Assembly: GCA_046349595.1 (NCBI GenBank)
Contig: JAXMCA010000001.1
Location: forward strand, 2,108,001 to 2,172,000
Direction of reading: 5' to 3'
Source of the DNA: JACRLW01 sp046349595
GTDB taxonomy: Bacteria; Planctomycetota; UBA1135; UBA2386
Length of the DNA stretch: 64,000 nucleotides
Made by a program: the position numbers and the translations under genes. The notes below the pieces were generated by a model. It did not search any database. It saw only the letters and a list, made by a program, of their open reading frames with translations, and was not told the DNA's origin. Positions 37,201-43,762 of this stretch are shown here, piece by piece. Every line of letters begins with the position of its first letter. The stretch's first letter is position 1.

Positions 37201-37506
37201 GCTAGTGGTCAATTGTACTTGGATGACGGGCTGGAGTCCAGATTCAATTCTGGACCACGGCACGAAGAGAACCTAGCTGAAGTAGCCGGAGATTTCTTTG
37301 GGACTGAAGCCAACATTACCCTCTCGCAGGAGCTGATGCGTAGGACTGCTTTTCTCCTGAAGCCATTTGCCGGCTGGCGCAACAATTCGTGGACAAGAGT
37401 GCGCCAACTTCCGGGTCAACTGTGGCGCTTCTACTTCTGCAGAGAAAATGAGCCCGCACTTCGCGCCAAACTCTCAGCTCTCTACCCTATGAAGTCGCAA
37501 AAATGA
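31258..37506 (+). CDS. Giant RHS/YD-repeat protein with variable C-terminal domain (2082 aa)
   Basis: A GTG start at 31258 follows ggagg. A hydrophobic stretch near residues 33-50 (LALAGAIAAGAAALWF) could be a signal or anchor. The body holds many YD-type repeats (for example YDEAGRPVQVAR, YDALGRVLTVL, FDGYGRLKKVRD) that fold into a shell. The RHS core ends with FITTDPFGSWADLANLGNSY and DATDPLGLYN at about residue 1805. Beyond it, roughly 275 residues form a non-repetitive tail with a Gly/Pro-rich linker and a C-terminal domain (HYLGALGYGTIVASGQLYLD, ELMRRTAFLLKPFAGW). Base composition drops in GC here, as usual for swapped toxin tips. Toxin activity is not recognisable by motif. It is probably exported. 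Confidence 0.88.
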   Translation: MEKIPSEAVQICSRRVEARRAASSANPLGQLHLALAGAIAAGAAALWFTGHSGALDASPRRAVAPVHQPVLVPTQSNAPRTDDGGAGSDAKCNGPEQGAGAGNMNFLPGSPSTPDAAPQHPDGPFTPETSSTTLNDPGIPAAAGSTVKLDGSVVYHIGLPEPPAIRSGGIGMGITYRTWTDPSFTEGSATVGFADSLHFSFIDEIHEVDDDLVWITGTGDVNLAVPDTNFTPPQNETWWVVQDHFALSRFRSYTRTGDSQPTLERYRPNGSVMRYEPKPNTTGVWRPAKFFDSYDNAWTYSWRTSDDRIDKITDPRGMETRFSWTVGTPTTCSVSYWKSTQHFTDWDWSMQLDSSSQGRLTSLTLPSTTYLIDDANGPLLDLANPQTDARVISFNYYTSGTGAGLLDTITDSRLSSGGSAYVIRKHTYAVALSQTRVETQIDEQGLVHAFSYSHASPYVSVAYSAAESGAGSGAATTMTFDVPDGVLSSTSSTPWLPVRITVAPGSLGKPRTLVSDPDPEPTSLTWQLTYSGCSCGLVASVTTPSGAAYAFTHDEFGNMTSWTGPSPSGSGTVTHTWSFADLSKAGRPLSYDAPLGVDISYNYTTWNNRSDQIYGQKPQSVQTTTTAITGSSSGTQYLTTTIAFDSNGRPTDITDVGGVVFHHTYGSSGTSGSDLLVSITRGVPSSMSGDTANQVGITIDDLGRITQITEGTSTNQTVVDIVNDGLGRTQRVTTQLGSTGVSPVTEYYRDAFENIALIRRKNLDETGQKPLSTAREWLRNEWHYHYDRLLESYIDRASVELGEDLTDPTGSSLAATDHHLAWMARYQFAYRVDGQFASLTLPNGALNNYEIDGYGTMYRITADVGGLNVRLVRSYFDDDLVLRKQSVVLNSTGDLAVTQFVRNNSGHGPVYRTINPTGLVTDLGYDALGRVLTVLSSQNSVLQAQTDTSYDEAGRPVQVARHLLSSNGTSLGTATTSYDYDIWSNVLQLTDPDGRTVHREFDGYGRLKKVRDGLSSQAAQCNESEIDYMPGRDLVVKSTQRVYDDGSSPAQHSYVTELELDLVGRVIRRQVKGLNGQQTAQTHAYSHDGLGQLVRYQDPDQYGDANRFAKTTFDADGRWVRFVKSASSTDTITLNSKYVDTPGSGKNPTITREDGRGLPTKWIYDAAYRLAEQQMPGYVSSGTAHRTLISYDAGSRPEWVVDGNSNYIHQQWDLTARQFQRTVAPGTGVSLLATEETIQFDPLGRIKNAWTDQGSSWNLLMGGVQFDIDSLGRTSKESFTYTGIEVNSPVDVTSSYVHSGSQVVGDTSFRRTLTYSSGFEIGSVPDPIGRVDTRTLKTPGASSAFNLATYTWGGGTELERVLSIGGSASITKTTALDSYRRLSSLTHQVSGAGSPFEQRSFDWTPGGDLLKRAWTKHDSSQGDLFKYDGHHRLTGAKLGVANISQSYANATAAREVNYNLEPGQSRDSVTESLNGSTPTLTDYVNESDSPRYSDVGGIQPLYDGEGNLVFDGQRYLIYDFKNRLSEVWELQASGSQSQLTMQRAGGLNTDRSTLNRGRLEVLDRFGGQARRAIAEAARTSRSSSRLTGWTPRLGSSTSSFSSESVDFTLVLIAAYGYDPFNRRIARVVPDQDLNVRYAYDGWREVEELVPVMQGETTVAEARKALVWGPEFSELLIYQRWDAQSSSWIGYAVTQDEQGSVTWLHDSSGAEIERTEYDTYGRRTVYPSGGSAQDASTVGLDFAYATYRHDSETRLLFARNRYLQADWGRFITTDPFGSWADLANLGNSYGFVGNAPGDATDPLGLYNVKGGPGVNPANISRDPSAGSVGLGEGRLCLPPGGVGRSGGGKSASGRVDHDGDNDSPDDTPSPGSGHTSTPVEGRPQPCGGGQGPGSQGGGGPTLCELIGQRIDAEATKAVDYGDFAAWARRHSTPQLLGGGHYIGSELSRQNPGIDPGFNTIIAANGAANSNHYLGALGYGTIVASGQLYLDDGLESRFNSGPRHEENLAEVAGDFFGTEANITLSQELMRRTAFLLKPFAGWRNNSWTRVRQLPGQLWRFYFCRENEPALRAKLSALYPMKSQK

Positions 37507-37850
37507 GACCAATGCAACCTGGCTCCGAGAACACTAAACCGACGAAGCGACTTCGGGGTACGACGGTGCTGCTGATCGCAGCGGTGGCCTATGTAGCTCA
37601 ACTCGGTGTGGACACTCTCCTGTCTACTCCGTGTTTGGATGTTACTCTTGGAACCGCGCACTACAAGGCCTCGTACAGTCCATCTCGGTTCCGGTATGTG
37701 CCAGCACTCGGACTCGTTTTCTGGATTAATCCCGAGCCAGTCGTACTCACGATTACGGATACCAAATCAGGCGTGACGCACGTGGAGATTAGGGATCAAC
37801 TCTATGAATTCTCAGAGAGGCATCCAGAGCTCACGGACTTCGTACGGTAG
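37503..37850 (+). CDS. Small membrane protein, candidate immunity partner of the RHS protein (115 aa)
   Basis: ATG 37503 overlaps the RHS stop (ATGA). One transmembrane segment near residues 20-40 (TTVLLIAAVAYVAQLGVDTL) is followed by a soluble domain (VFWINPEPVVLTITDTKSGV). The gene shares the lowered GC of the RHS tail. Polymorphic RHS toxins are usually followed at once by a cognate immunity gene, and position, overlap and composition fit. No immunity family is recognised, so the role is inferred. Confidence 0.65.
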   Translation: MRPMQPGSENTKPTKRLRGTTVLLIAAVAYVAQLGVDTLLSTPCLDVTLGTAHYKASYSPSRFRYVPALGLVFWINPEPVVLTITDTKSGVTHVEIRDQLYEFSERHPELTDFVR

Positions 37851-37920
37851 GAGTCTCCTGACGATGTGGCCCCTCTCCTGTCTCAGCCGTCGCGGCGAGC
37901 GACTGAGCATCCCAGCAATC

Positions 37921-37956
37921 GCGGCGGAGGCCGAGCCCGGACTTCACCTCCGCCGC
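37921..37956. terminator. Strong GC hairpin downstream of the RHS pair
   Basis: Perfect 10-bp stem gcggcggagg (37921-37930) with cctccgccgc (37947-37956), 16-nt loop, 70 nt after the last gene of the RHS pair and just before IS66 copy C. No T-run follows. Confidence 0.45.
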
Positions 37957-38056
37957 ATTACGCCCAGCATGTGACCGTCAGATAGCCGTAAGCGCCCGAT
38001 AGACCCCACCCCCTGTCATCGAATCGGTGACCACCAATGTGGTCGACGGTCGGCGT

Positions 38057-39664
38057 TCAGCTCCGGCGAGCGGCAGCCCACAGCCGGGGCGTGAGCGTCG
38101 CGATCTCCGAGTCGGGAGTCGAGTTCACGCGGCGCAGCACGTCGGACAGGTAGGCGAAGGGATCGACGCCGAGTTCCCAGCAACTGACGGTGAGCGAGTA
38201 CAGCGTCGCCGCCCGTTGTCCGCCCTCCTCGCTGCCGGCGAAGAGCCAATTCTTGCGGCCGACCGCCACCTGGCGCATCGCGCGTTCGCAGCGGTTGTTG
38301 TCGATCTCGAGCCGACCGTTCTCGAGGAATCGGCCGAGCGCGTCGGCATGGTTGTCGAAGTACTTCGCCGCCTTGCCGATCGGGCTCTTGGGCAGGGTCC
38401 GACTCTTCAGTTCCGCGATCCAGGCGCGCAGCGCATCGAAGGTGCCCTTCGACTCCGCTTGCCGCATCGCAAAGCGCTGCTCGGGAGACAGCTCGAGCGC
38501 CTTGCACTCGCGCTCGACGTGGTAGAGAGCCTGGATCGCCTGCATCGCAGGCTTGGCGAACTCCGGTGCGGTGTCGAGCGCGTCACGGAACTTCCGCCGC
38601 GCGTGCGCCATGCAGCCGACCTCGACGATGTCGCCACCGCCGAACAGATTGTCGTAGGCCGAGTACGCGTCGGCCTGCAGGTAGCCCTTGAAGCCGGCAA
38701 GCACGCGCCTGGGGCCATCGCCGCCGCGACCGCGCGTGAAGTCGAACACCACATCGCCAGGCTGCTCGCCGGCGTAGACCCACAGGTGGGCCTGCTTGCT
38801 GCCGGTCGCGCTCTCCTTGGTCAGCAGAGTCACCTTGGTGTCGTCCGTGCTGACGTAGCCCGAGGCGAATGCCTGCCGTGCGATTGCCGCGACCACTCTC
38901 TGCACGACATCGCTGCCCTGGCGGATCCAGTCGCCCAGCGTCGACTCGGGGATGTCGACACCCTGGCGCGCGTAGATCCCGGCTTGCCGATACAGCGGCA
39001 GGTGGTCGCGGTACTTCGCCGTGATGACCTGGGCGAGCATCGTCTCTCCAGCGAGTCCCTTGTCGATCACCTGCGGCGGCAGGCTCGGGGTGACGACGCC
39101 CGCTTCCTCGTGCACCTTGCACGCGAGCTTCGGCCGACGAATGACGCGGAGGTAGCAGTTCGCCGGGTGGTACTCGAGCTTCTCGGTCTCCTCGTAGCCG
39201 ATGATCGTGCGCGGCCGATCGCAGCAAGAGCAGCGCAGCTCCGCTTCGCTCGGTGCGACCTCTTCGATCACGCGCTTGATGTCGGTGGGCAATCGCGGTG
39301 CGCCGCGCCGCCGCGGCTTGCGGCCATGTGGCTCTTCCAGCGGATCGTCGCCGTCCGGAGCTTCGTCGACGTGGGGTGGAGGAGGTGGATCCTCGGGCTC
39401 ATCGAAGGGAAGCAGGGGGTGGCCATCGTCGACGTAACGCTCGCTGCGGCGACCGTAGACCTGCTTGAGGAGCGCGTTGAGCTTCGCATGCAAGTCATCG
39501 CGTTCGACGCGCAGACTGTCCCGCTCGGCACGCACCGCGTCGAACTGCACGCGCAGCTCCGCGAGCTCCTGTTCCGCCGACTTGCCGATGTCCGCCACTC
39601 GTTGACTTCTACGAGAGATGCACGACAGAAGGCTCAGCAAGCTTCGGTCTTTCGTCGAAACCAA
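38057..39664 (-). CDS. tnpC: IS66 transposase TnpC (535 aa), copy C
   Basis: Full-length DDE transposase. A coiled coil at about residues 27-70 (AELRVQFDAVRAERDSLRVE) precedes an acidic Pro-rich linker and a zinc-binding segment (LRCSCCDRPRTI). The catalytic core shows Asp in YVSTDDTKVTLL, Asp in LQADAYSAYDNLF and Glu in NNRCERAMRQV. The C-terminus has the typical SCWELGVDPFAYLSDVLRR. Compared with copy B it has one additional coiled-coil heptad and one additional Pro. The start overlaps tnpB by 31 nt. Confidence 0.95.
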   Translation of the reverse strand: MVSTKDRSLLSLLSCISRRSQRVADIGKSAEQELAELRVQFDAVRAERDSLRVERDDLHAKLNALLKQVYGRRSERYVDDGHPLLPFDEPEDPPPPPHVDEAPDGDDPLEEPHGRKPRRRGAPRLPTDIKRVIEEVAPSEAELRCSCCDRPRTIIGYEETEKLEYHPANCYLRVIRRPKLACKVHEEAGVVTPSLPPQVIDKGLAGETMLAQVITAKYRDHLPLYRQAGIYARQGVDIPESTLGDWIRQGSDVVQRVVAAIARQAFASGYVSTDDTKVTLLTKESATGSKQAHLWVYAGEQPGDVVFDFTRGRGGDGPRRVLAGFKGYLQADAYSAYDNLFGGGDIVEVGCMAHARRKFRDALDTAPEFAKPAMQAIQALYHVERECKALELSPEQRFAMRQAESKGTFDALRAWIAELKSRTLPKSPIGKAAKYFDNHADALGRFLENGRLEIDNNRCERAMRQVAVGRKNWLFAGSEEGGQRAATLYSLTVSCWELGVDPFAYLSDVLRRVNSTPDSEIATLTPRLWAAARRS

Positions 39665-39990
39665 CGACGTCGCCGCGCCGCCGTGAAGTCCAGTCCGCCG
39701 AGCAATGCGTGCAGTTCGACAGCATCGAGGCGAATCGCAGCTGCATCACCGTCGGGCCAGGTGAAGCGCCCCTTCTCCAGTCTCTTGTGCATCAACCAGT
39801 AGCCGGTCTCTTCCCAGTACAGGATCTTCACCCTGTTGCGCGCACGGTTGCAGAACGCGAACAGGTGGCCACTGAACGGATCCTGCGCGAGAACGTGCTC
39901 GACCATCGACGCGAGGCTGTCGATCTGCTTGCGCATATCGGTGGCCCCCTTGGCCAGGTAAATCCGAACCGAGGGCGGCAAGCTCAGCAT
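39634..39990 (-). CDS. tnpB: IS66 accessory protein TnpB (118 aa), copy C
   Basis: Contains the signature segments VRIYLAKGATDMRKQIDSLA, GHLFAFCNRARNRVKILYWE and YWLMHKRLEKGRFTWPDGD. ATG 39990 lies within the end of tnpA (7-nt overlap), the canonical IS66 start; the frame is open further upstream but without conservation. It lacks the long Arg-rich tail of the copy D protein. Confidence 0.92.
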   Translation of the reverse strand: MLSLPPSVRIYLAKGATDMRKQIDSLASMVEHVLAQDPFSGHLFAFCNRARNRVKILYWEETGYWLMHKRLEKGRFTWPDGDAAAIRLDAVELHALLGGLDFTAARRRRWFRRKTEAC

Positions 39991-40298
39991 GACCGCATCG
40001 CCAGGATCACGCGCTTCAGATCCTCGTCGGCGAAACCCGGCGGCACCCGGATCGTCGCGTCGGCGAACGCGATCTCGATCGTCGTACCGAGAGGCACGAT
40101 CGTTTGAACCTCGACGAGATCGACTTGCGGTCCGTGCTCGACATCCGACGTGAACCGGAATCGCTTCCGCCACCCGTAGATCGTCCAGGCCGACAGCCCG
40201 AGCTCGCGGGCGAACGCCCGCACCGACTGACCGCTTCGCTCCAGCTCCGAAAGCAGGCGGCGGATCTCGCGCTCCTGCACCTTGGTGAACTTGACCAC
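39984..40298 (-). CDS. tnpA: IS66 TnpA-type helix-turn-helix protein (104 aa), copy C
   Basis: A helix-turn-helix protein: VQEREIRRLLSELERSGQSV then RAFARELGLSAWTIYGWRKR at about residues 26-45, followed by the C-terminal IS66 signature (IRVPPGFADEDLKRVILAM). It should recognise the element ends. It begins 59 nt inside the right inverted repeat. Confidence 0.9.
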   Translation of the reverse strand: MVKFTKVQEREIRRLLSELERSGQSVRAFARELGLSAWTIYGWRKRFRFTSDVEHGPQVDLVEVQTIVPLGTTIEIAFADATIRVPPGFADEDLKRVILAMRSC

Positions 40299-40480
40299 GC
40301 CGATCAGTGTCGGTGGCGCAGCGGAGCTTCACAGATGGGGTCTATCGGGCGGTTACAGATAGCCGAGGCCTGGAGAGCGGTCGGGACCCGGGTCAGCTCC
40401 CCCTCCTGAGGCACAGCGACTGGGGTGGAGTTGGGCTCTCCTGGGCCACCGTCAGGTAACGGTTCTAACGGTAGTACTGT

Positions 40481-40543
40481 GTAGCGTATCGCTACGGGCA
40501 AGTTGAATGCTCTCCGGCACTTGCATCGAGGACACTTGTCCTC
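40481..40543. promoter_or_regulatory. Two short palindromes upstream of the DUF5681-like gene
   Basis: gtagcgtatcgctac (40481-40495) is a 6-bp inverted repeat around a 3-bp centre, and gaggacacttgtcctc (40528-40543) is a 6-bp stem with a 4-nt loop ending 14 nt before the ATG of the next gene. They are candidate operators for that gene. The rest of 40365-40480 holds nothing recognisable. Confidence 0.35.
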
Positions 40544-40557
40544 TATGAAAATGGGGC

Positions 40558-41031
40558 ATGGACCCCTCCTCGCCACCTTCGGCCGGGTCCTCCGGCCGCC
40601 AGACGAACGGCCGCTTTGCCTCCGGGAACCGCGCTGGCAGAGGCAATCCCTTCGCGCGACGCTCCGCGGTGCTCCACCAGGCGTTGCTCGACGCCGTCGA
40701 ACCGCGGATGGTCGAAGCCATCGCCAAGCGCCTGGTGAAGGCGGCGCTCGAGGGTGACGTCGCCGCCGCCAAGGTCGTCCTCGACCGCACGCTGGGTCGC
40801 AGCGCCCCCGCGGTGTTCCGCATGCCGCGCATCGAGTCCACCGCCGACCTTCCGGGCGCTCTCAACCAGATCCTGCGCGCCGCTGCCCGTGGCGCGATCA
40901 GCCCCGAGGACGCGGCGCGCTTCGCCAGCATCGTCGACGCGGCGGGACGCGCCATCGCTGCCGCGGAGATCGAGGAACGGCTCGCCCGCCTGGAATCCGG
41001 CGCGGGGATCGGGCCGCTGAGGCTGGCATGA
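40558..41031 (+). CDS. DUF5681-like protein, possible small-terminase-type partner (157 aa)
   Basis: The N-terminus has the DUF5681 pattern (TNGRFASGNRAGRGNP: glycine/arginine-rich, expected to bind DNA). It continues into a conserved helical body (LLDAVEPRMVEAIAKRLVKA, EGDVAAAKVVLDRTLGRSAP) and a C-terminal helix pair (EDAARFASIVDAAGRAIAAA). Such genes occur in prophage-like regions, often near terminase genes, and a terminase large subunit lies 4 kb downstream. A role in DNA recognition for packaging is therefore possible but unproven. Its TGA overlaps the ATG of the 31-aa gene. A broken copy lies at 57525-60312. Confidence 0.7.
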   Translation: MDPSSPPSAGSSGRQTNGRFASGNRAGRGNPFARRSAVLHQALLDAVEPRMVEAIAKRLVKAALEGDVAAAKVVLDRTLGRSAPAVFRMPRIESTADLPGALNQILRAAARGAISPEDAARFASIVDAAGRAIAAAEIEERLARLESGAGIGPLRLA

Positions 41032-41123
41032 CCACCCTGGCGCACTTGCCGCTGGCCGAGTTCCTCCAGCGGCTGGCTTTCGTTCCTCGCGTCGTCGCAA
41101 CCTGGGTCATCCTGACCGCGTAG
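41028..41123 (+). CDS. Conserved 31-aa micro-protein downstream of DUF5681
   Basis: ATG 41028 overlaps the DUF5681 stop (ATGA). The peptide ends in a hydrophobic run (RLAFVPRVVATWVILTA) and is exactly the same length as the one at 60309-60404, which ends RLGFVLRVVAAWAILTA. Conservation of length, overlap and C-terminus across diverged copies supports real translation. The short hydrophobic segment could insert in a membrane. Function unknown. Confidence 0.6.
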   Translation: MTTLAHLPLAEFLQRLAFVPRVVATWVILTA

Positions 41124-41259
41124 GGCTCGTCGAGCGTTTGCGCTGCCTGCCTCGCGTCACACGCCCTCGAGCAGCCCGCGCAGCTTGTCGGTAAGCGACC
41201 GATAGACCCCACCCCTTGGTCTCGACTCGGTCACCACCGGGGCGATCGATGGGCGGCGC

Positions 41260-42843
41260 TCAGCTTCGGCGAGCGGCGGCCCACAGCCGGGGCGTGAGCG
41301 TCGCGATCTCCGACTCGGGCGTCGAGTTCACACGCCGCAGCACGTCGGACAGGTAGGCGTAGGGGTCGACGCCGAGTTCCCAGCAGCTCACGGTCAGCGA
41401 GTACAGCGTCGCCGCCCGTTGTCCGCCGTCCTCGCTTCCGGCGAAGAGCCAGTTCTTGCGACCAACGGCCACCTGTCGCATCGCGCGTTCGCTGCGGTTG
41501 TTGTCGATCTCGAGCCGTCCGTTCTCGAGGAATCGGCCGAGCGCAGCGGCATGCCGGTCGAAGTACTTCGTCGCCTTGCCGATCGGGCTCTTCGGCAGGG
41601 TGCGACTCTTCAACTCCGCGATCCAGACGCGTAGCGCGTCGAAGGTGCCCTTCGACTCCGCCTGCCGCTTCGCGAAGCGTTGCTCCGGCGACATCCCGAG
41701 CGCCTTGCACTCGCGTTCGACGTAGTAGAGAGCCTGGATCGCCTGCATCGCAGGCTTGGCGAACTCCGGCGCGGTGTCGAGCGCGTCACGGAACTTGCGA
41801 CGCGCATGCGCCATGCAGCCAACCTCGATGATCTCGCCGCTGCCGAACAGGTTGTCGTAGGCCGAGTACGCGTCGGCCTGCAGGTAGCCCTTGAAGCCCG
41901 CAAGTACGCGCTTGGGACCGTCACCGCTGCGACCGCGCGTGAAGTCGAACACCACGTCGCCAGGTTGCTCACCGGAGTAGACCCACAGGTGAGCTTGCTT
42001 GCTGCCGGTCGGGCTCTCCTTGGTCAGCAGAGTCACTTTGGTGTCGTCCGTGCTGACGTAGCCCGAGGCCAATGCCTGCCGTGCGATCGCCGCGACGACT
42101 CCTTGAAGGACATCGCTGCCCTGGCGGATCCAGTCGCCCAGCGTCGACTCGGGGATGTCCACGCCCTGGCGCGCGTAGATCCCGGCCTGCCGATACAGCG
42201 GCAGGTGGTCGCGGTACTTCGCCGTGATGACCTGGGCGAGCATCGTCTCACCGGCCAGTCCCTTGTCGATCACCTGCGGCGGCAGGCTCGGAGTGACGAC
42301 CCCCGCTTCCTCGTGCAGCTTGCACGCGAGCTTCGGTCGCCGGATGACGCGGAGGTAGCAGTTGGCCGGCTGGTACTCGAGCTTCTCGGTCTCCTCGTAG
42401 CCGATGATCATGCGCGGTTGATCGCAGCATGAGCAGCGCAGCTCGGCTTCGCTCGGAGGGACCTCCTCGATGACGCGCTTGATGTCGGCGGGAAGTCGCG
42501 GTGCGCCACGCCGACGCGGCTTGCGGCCGTGTGGCTCTTCCAGCGGATCGTCGCCGTCTGGAGCTTCGTCGACGTGAGGCGGCGGCGGATCCTCGGGCTC
42601 GTCGAACGGAAGCAGGGGATGGCCGTCATCGACGTAGCGTTCGCTGCGGCGACCGTAGACCTGCTTCAAGAGAGCGTTGAGCTTCGCGCGCAACTCGTCG
42701 CGCTCTGCGAGCACCGCGTCGAACTGCACGCGCAGTTCCGCGAGTTCCTGCTCCGCCGTCTTGCTGATGTCCGCCACTCGATGACTTCTACGAGAGATGC
42801 AACGCTGAAGGCTCAACAAGCTTCGGTCTTTCGTCGAAACCAA
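41260..42843 (-). CDS. tnpC: IS66 transposase TnpC (527 aa), copy B
   Basis: Close homologue of the copy C transposase with the same DDE residues (YVSTDDTKVTLL, LQADAYSAYDNLF, NNRSERAMRQV) and zinc-binding segment (LRCSCCDQPRMI). Relative to copy C it lacks seven residues in the N-terminal coiled coil (AERDELRAKLNALL) and one Pro in the following linker. Cys in the NNRCER motif is Ser here. The frame is intact. Confidence 0.95.
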   Translation of the reverse strand: MVSTKDRSLLSLQRCISRRSHRVADISKTAEQELAELRVQFDAVLAERDELRAKLNALLKQVYGRRSERYVDDGHPLLPFDEPEDPPPPHVDEAPDGDDPLEEPHGRKPRRRGAPRLPADIKRVIEEVPPSEAELRCSCCDQPRMIIGYEETEKLEYQPANCYLRVIRRPKLACKLHEEAGVVTPSLPPQVIDKGLAGETMLAQVITAKYRDHLPLYRQAGIYARQGVDIPESTLGDWIRQGSDVLQGVVAAIARQALASGYVSTDDTKVTLLTKESPTGSKQAHLWVYSGEQPGDVVFDFTRGRSGDGPKRVLAGFKGYLQADAYSAYDNLFGSGEIIEVGCMAHARRKFRDALDTAPEFAKPAMQAIQALYYVERECKALGMSPEQRFAKRQAESKGTFDALRVWIAELKSRTLPKSPIGKATKYFDRHAAALGRFLENGRLEIDNNRSERAMRQVAVGRKNWLFAGSEDGGQRAATLYSLTVSCWELGVDPYAYLSDVLRRVNSTPESEIATLTPRLWAAARRS

Positions 42844-43169
42844 CGACGTCGCCGCGCTGCTGTGAAGTCGAGTCCGCCGAGCAATGCGTGCAGCTCGACA
42901 GCATCGAGACGGATCGCGGCCGCATCACCGTCGGGCCAGGTGAAGCGGCCCTTCTCAAGTCTCTTGTGCATCAACCAGTATCCGGTCTCTTCCCAGTACA
43001 AGATCTTCACCCTGTTGCGTGCGCGGTTACAGAACGCGAACAGGTGGCCGCTGAACGGATCCTGCGCGAGCACGTGCTCGACCAGCGACGCGAGGCTGTC
43101 GATCTGCTTGCGCATGTCGGTCGTTCCCTTGGCCAGGTAGATCCGGACCGACGGTGGCAGACTCAGCAT
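42813..43169 (-). CDS. tnpB: IS66 accessory protein TnpB (118 aa), copy B
   Basis: Nearly identical to the copy C protein (IYLAKGTTDMRKQIDSLASL, then FCNRARNRVKILYWEETGYW). ATG 43169 overlaps tnpA by 7 nt, and its end overlaps the tnpC start by 31 nt, the same arrangement as in copy C. Confidence 0.92.
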   Translation of the reverse strand: MLSLPPSVRIYLAKGTTDMRKQIDSLASLVEHVLAQDPFSGHLFAFCNRARNRVKILYWEETGYWLMHKRLEKGRFTWPDGDAAAIRLDAVELHALLGGLDFTAARRRRWFRRKTEAC

Positions 43170-43477
43170 GACCGCATCGCCCGGATCACGCGTTTCAGCT
43201 CGTCGTCGACGAAACCAGGTGGCACCCGGATGGTGGCGTCGCCGAACGCGATCTCGATCGTCGTGCCGAATGGGGCAGTCGGTTGAACCTCGACGAGATC
43301 GACGCGCGGTCCGTGCTCGACACCCGACGTGCGACGGAATCGCTTCCGCCAACCGTAGATCGTCCAGGCCGACATCCCGAGCTCTTGCGCGAACGCACGC
43401 ACCGACCGACCACTTCGCTCCAGCTCCGAAAGCAGGCGGCGGATCTCCCGCTCCTGCGCCTTGGTGAACTTGACCAC
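43163..43477 (-). CDS. tnpA: IS66 TnpA-type helix-turn-helix protein (104 aa), copy B
   Basis: Same length as in copy C, with helix-turn-helix RAFAQELGMSAWTIYGWRKR and C-terminal IRVPPGFVDDELKRVIRAM. The sequence differs moderately from copy C in the middle (VEVQPTAPFGTTIEIAF), so the two copies are not a very recent duplication. Confidence 0.9.
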   Translation of the reverse strand: MVKFTKAQEREIRRLLSELERSGRSVRAFAQELGMSAWTIYGWRKRFRRTSGVEHGPRVDLVEVQPTAPFGTTIEIAFGDATIRVPPGFVDDELKRVIRAMRSC

Positions 43478-43762
43478 GCCGATCAGTGTCGGTGGCGCAG
43501 CGGAGCTTCACAGATGGGGTCTATCGGGCGGTTACGCTTGTCGATGGTCGCGCGCAGATGATCCCGCTCGCGCTCCAGGCCGCGCACGTGCGCCACGAGC
43601 CCGTCGAGTCCGCCGAGACTGGCGGCAACGGCCGCACAGGGATCAGTAGGGCACTCCCTATCCCGACAGAGCGATTATGATGCTGCTCGTTAGACAGTTC
43701 TGAGTCGTCCAAATCCAAGCCAGCTCTGAGCAGCCGCCCGGTTCCCGGGCAGGACACTGGCG

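Larger units (their letters stand above)
37988..40356 (-). mobile_element. IS66-family insertion sequence, copy C (2369 bp, intact)
   Basis: Ends are gtaagcgcccgatagacccc (37988 onward) and, read inward from 40356, gtaaccgcccgatagacccc. Both flanks carry the identical 8-bp target duplication agatagcc (37980-37987 and 40357-40364). All three genes run on the minus strand and are open. It is a close relative of copy B at 41191-43535. The insertion lies in an intergenic region. Confidence 0.96.
41191..43535 (-). mobile_element. IS66-family insertion sequence, copy B (2345 bp, intact)
   Basis: Left end gtaagcgaccgatagacccc at 41191; right end, read inward from 43535, gtaaccgcccgatagacccc. Perfect 8-bp target duplication gcttgtcg at 41183-41190 and 43536-43543. 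All three genes are open on the minus strand. The 24-nt length difference from copy C is fully explained by a 21-nt and a 3-nt in-frame deletion in tnpC. It lies in the coiled-coil coding part of an AT-hook gene remnant. Confidence 0.96.
41157..43637 (-). pseudogene. AT-hook protein gene remnant, split by IS66 copy B
   Basis: Two fragments flank the IS: 43536-43637 encodes LGGLDGLVAHVRGLERERD and on to ATI, and 41157-41190 completes DKLRGLLEGV and the stop. Joined across the 8-bp duplication gcttgtcg they restore the C-terminal coiled coil of the AT-hook protein seen at 1140-1544 and 60418-60819. The N-terminal half including the AT-hooks is missing beyond about 43637, so the gene was already truncated or was later deleted. 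Confidence 0.8.

Noticed and set aside
31258..37506. Possible tandem DNA repeats or CRISPR-like pattern in the RHS region
   Set aside because: The periodicity is at protein level (YD repeats) with strongly varying DNA; no identical repeats with spacers were seen anywhere in the window.
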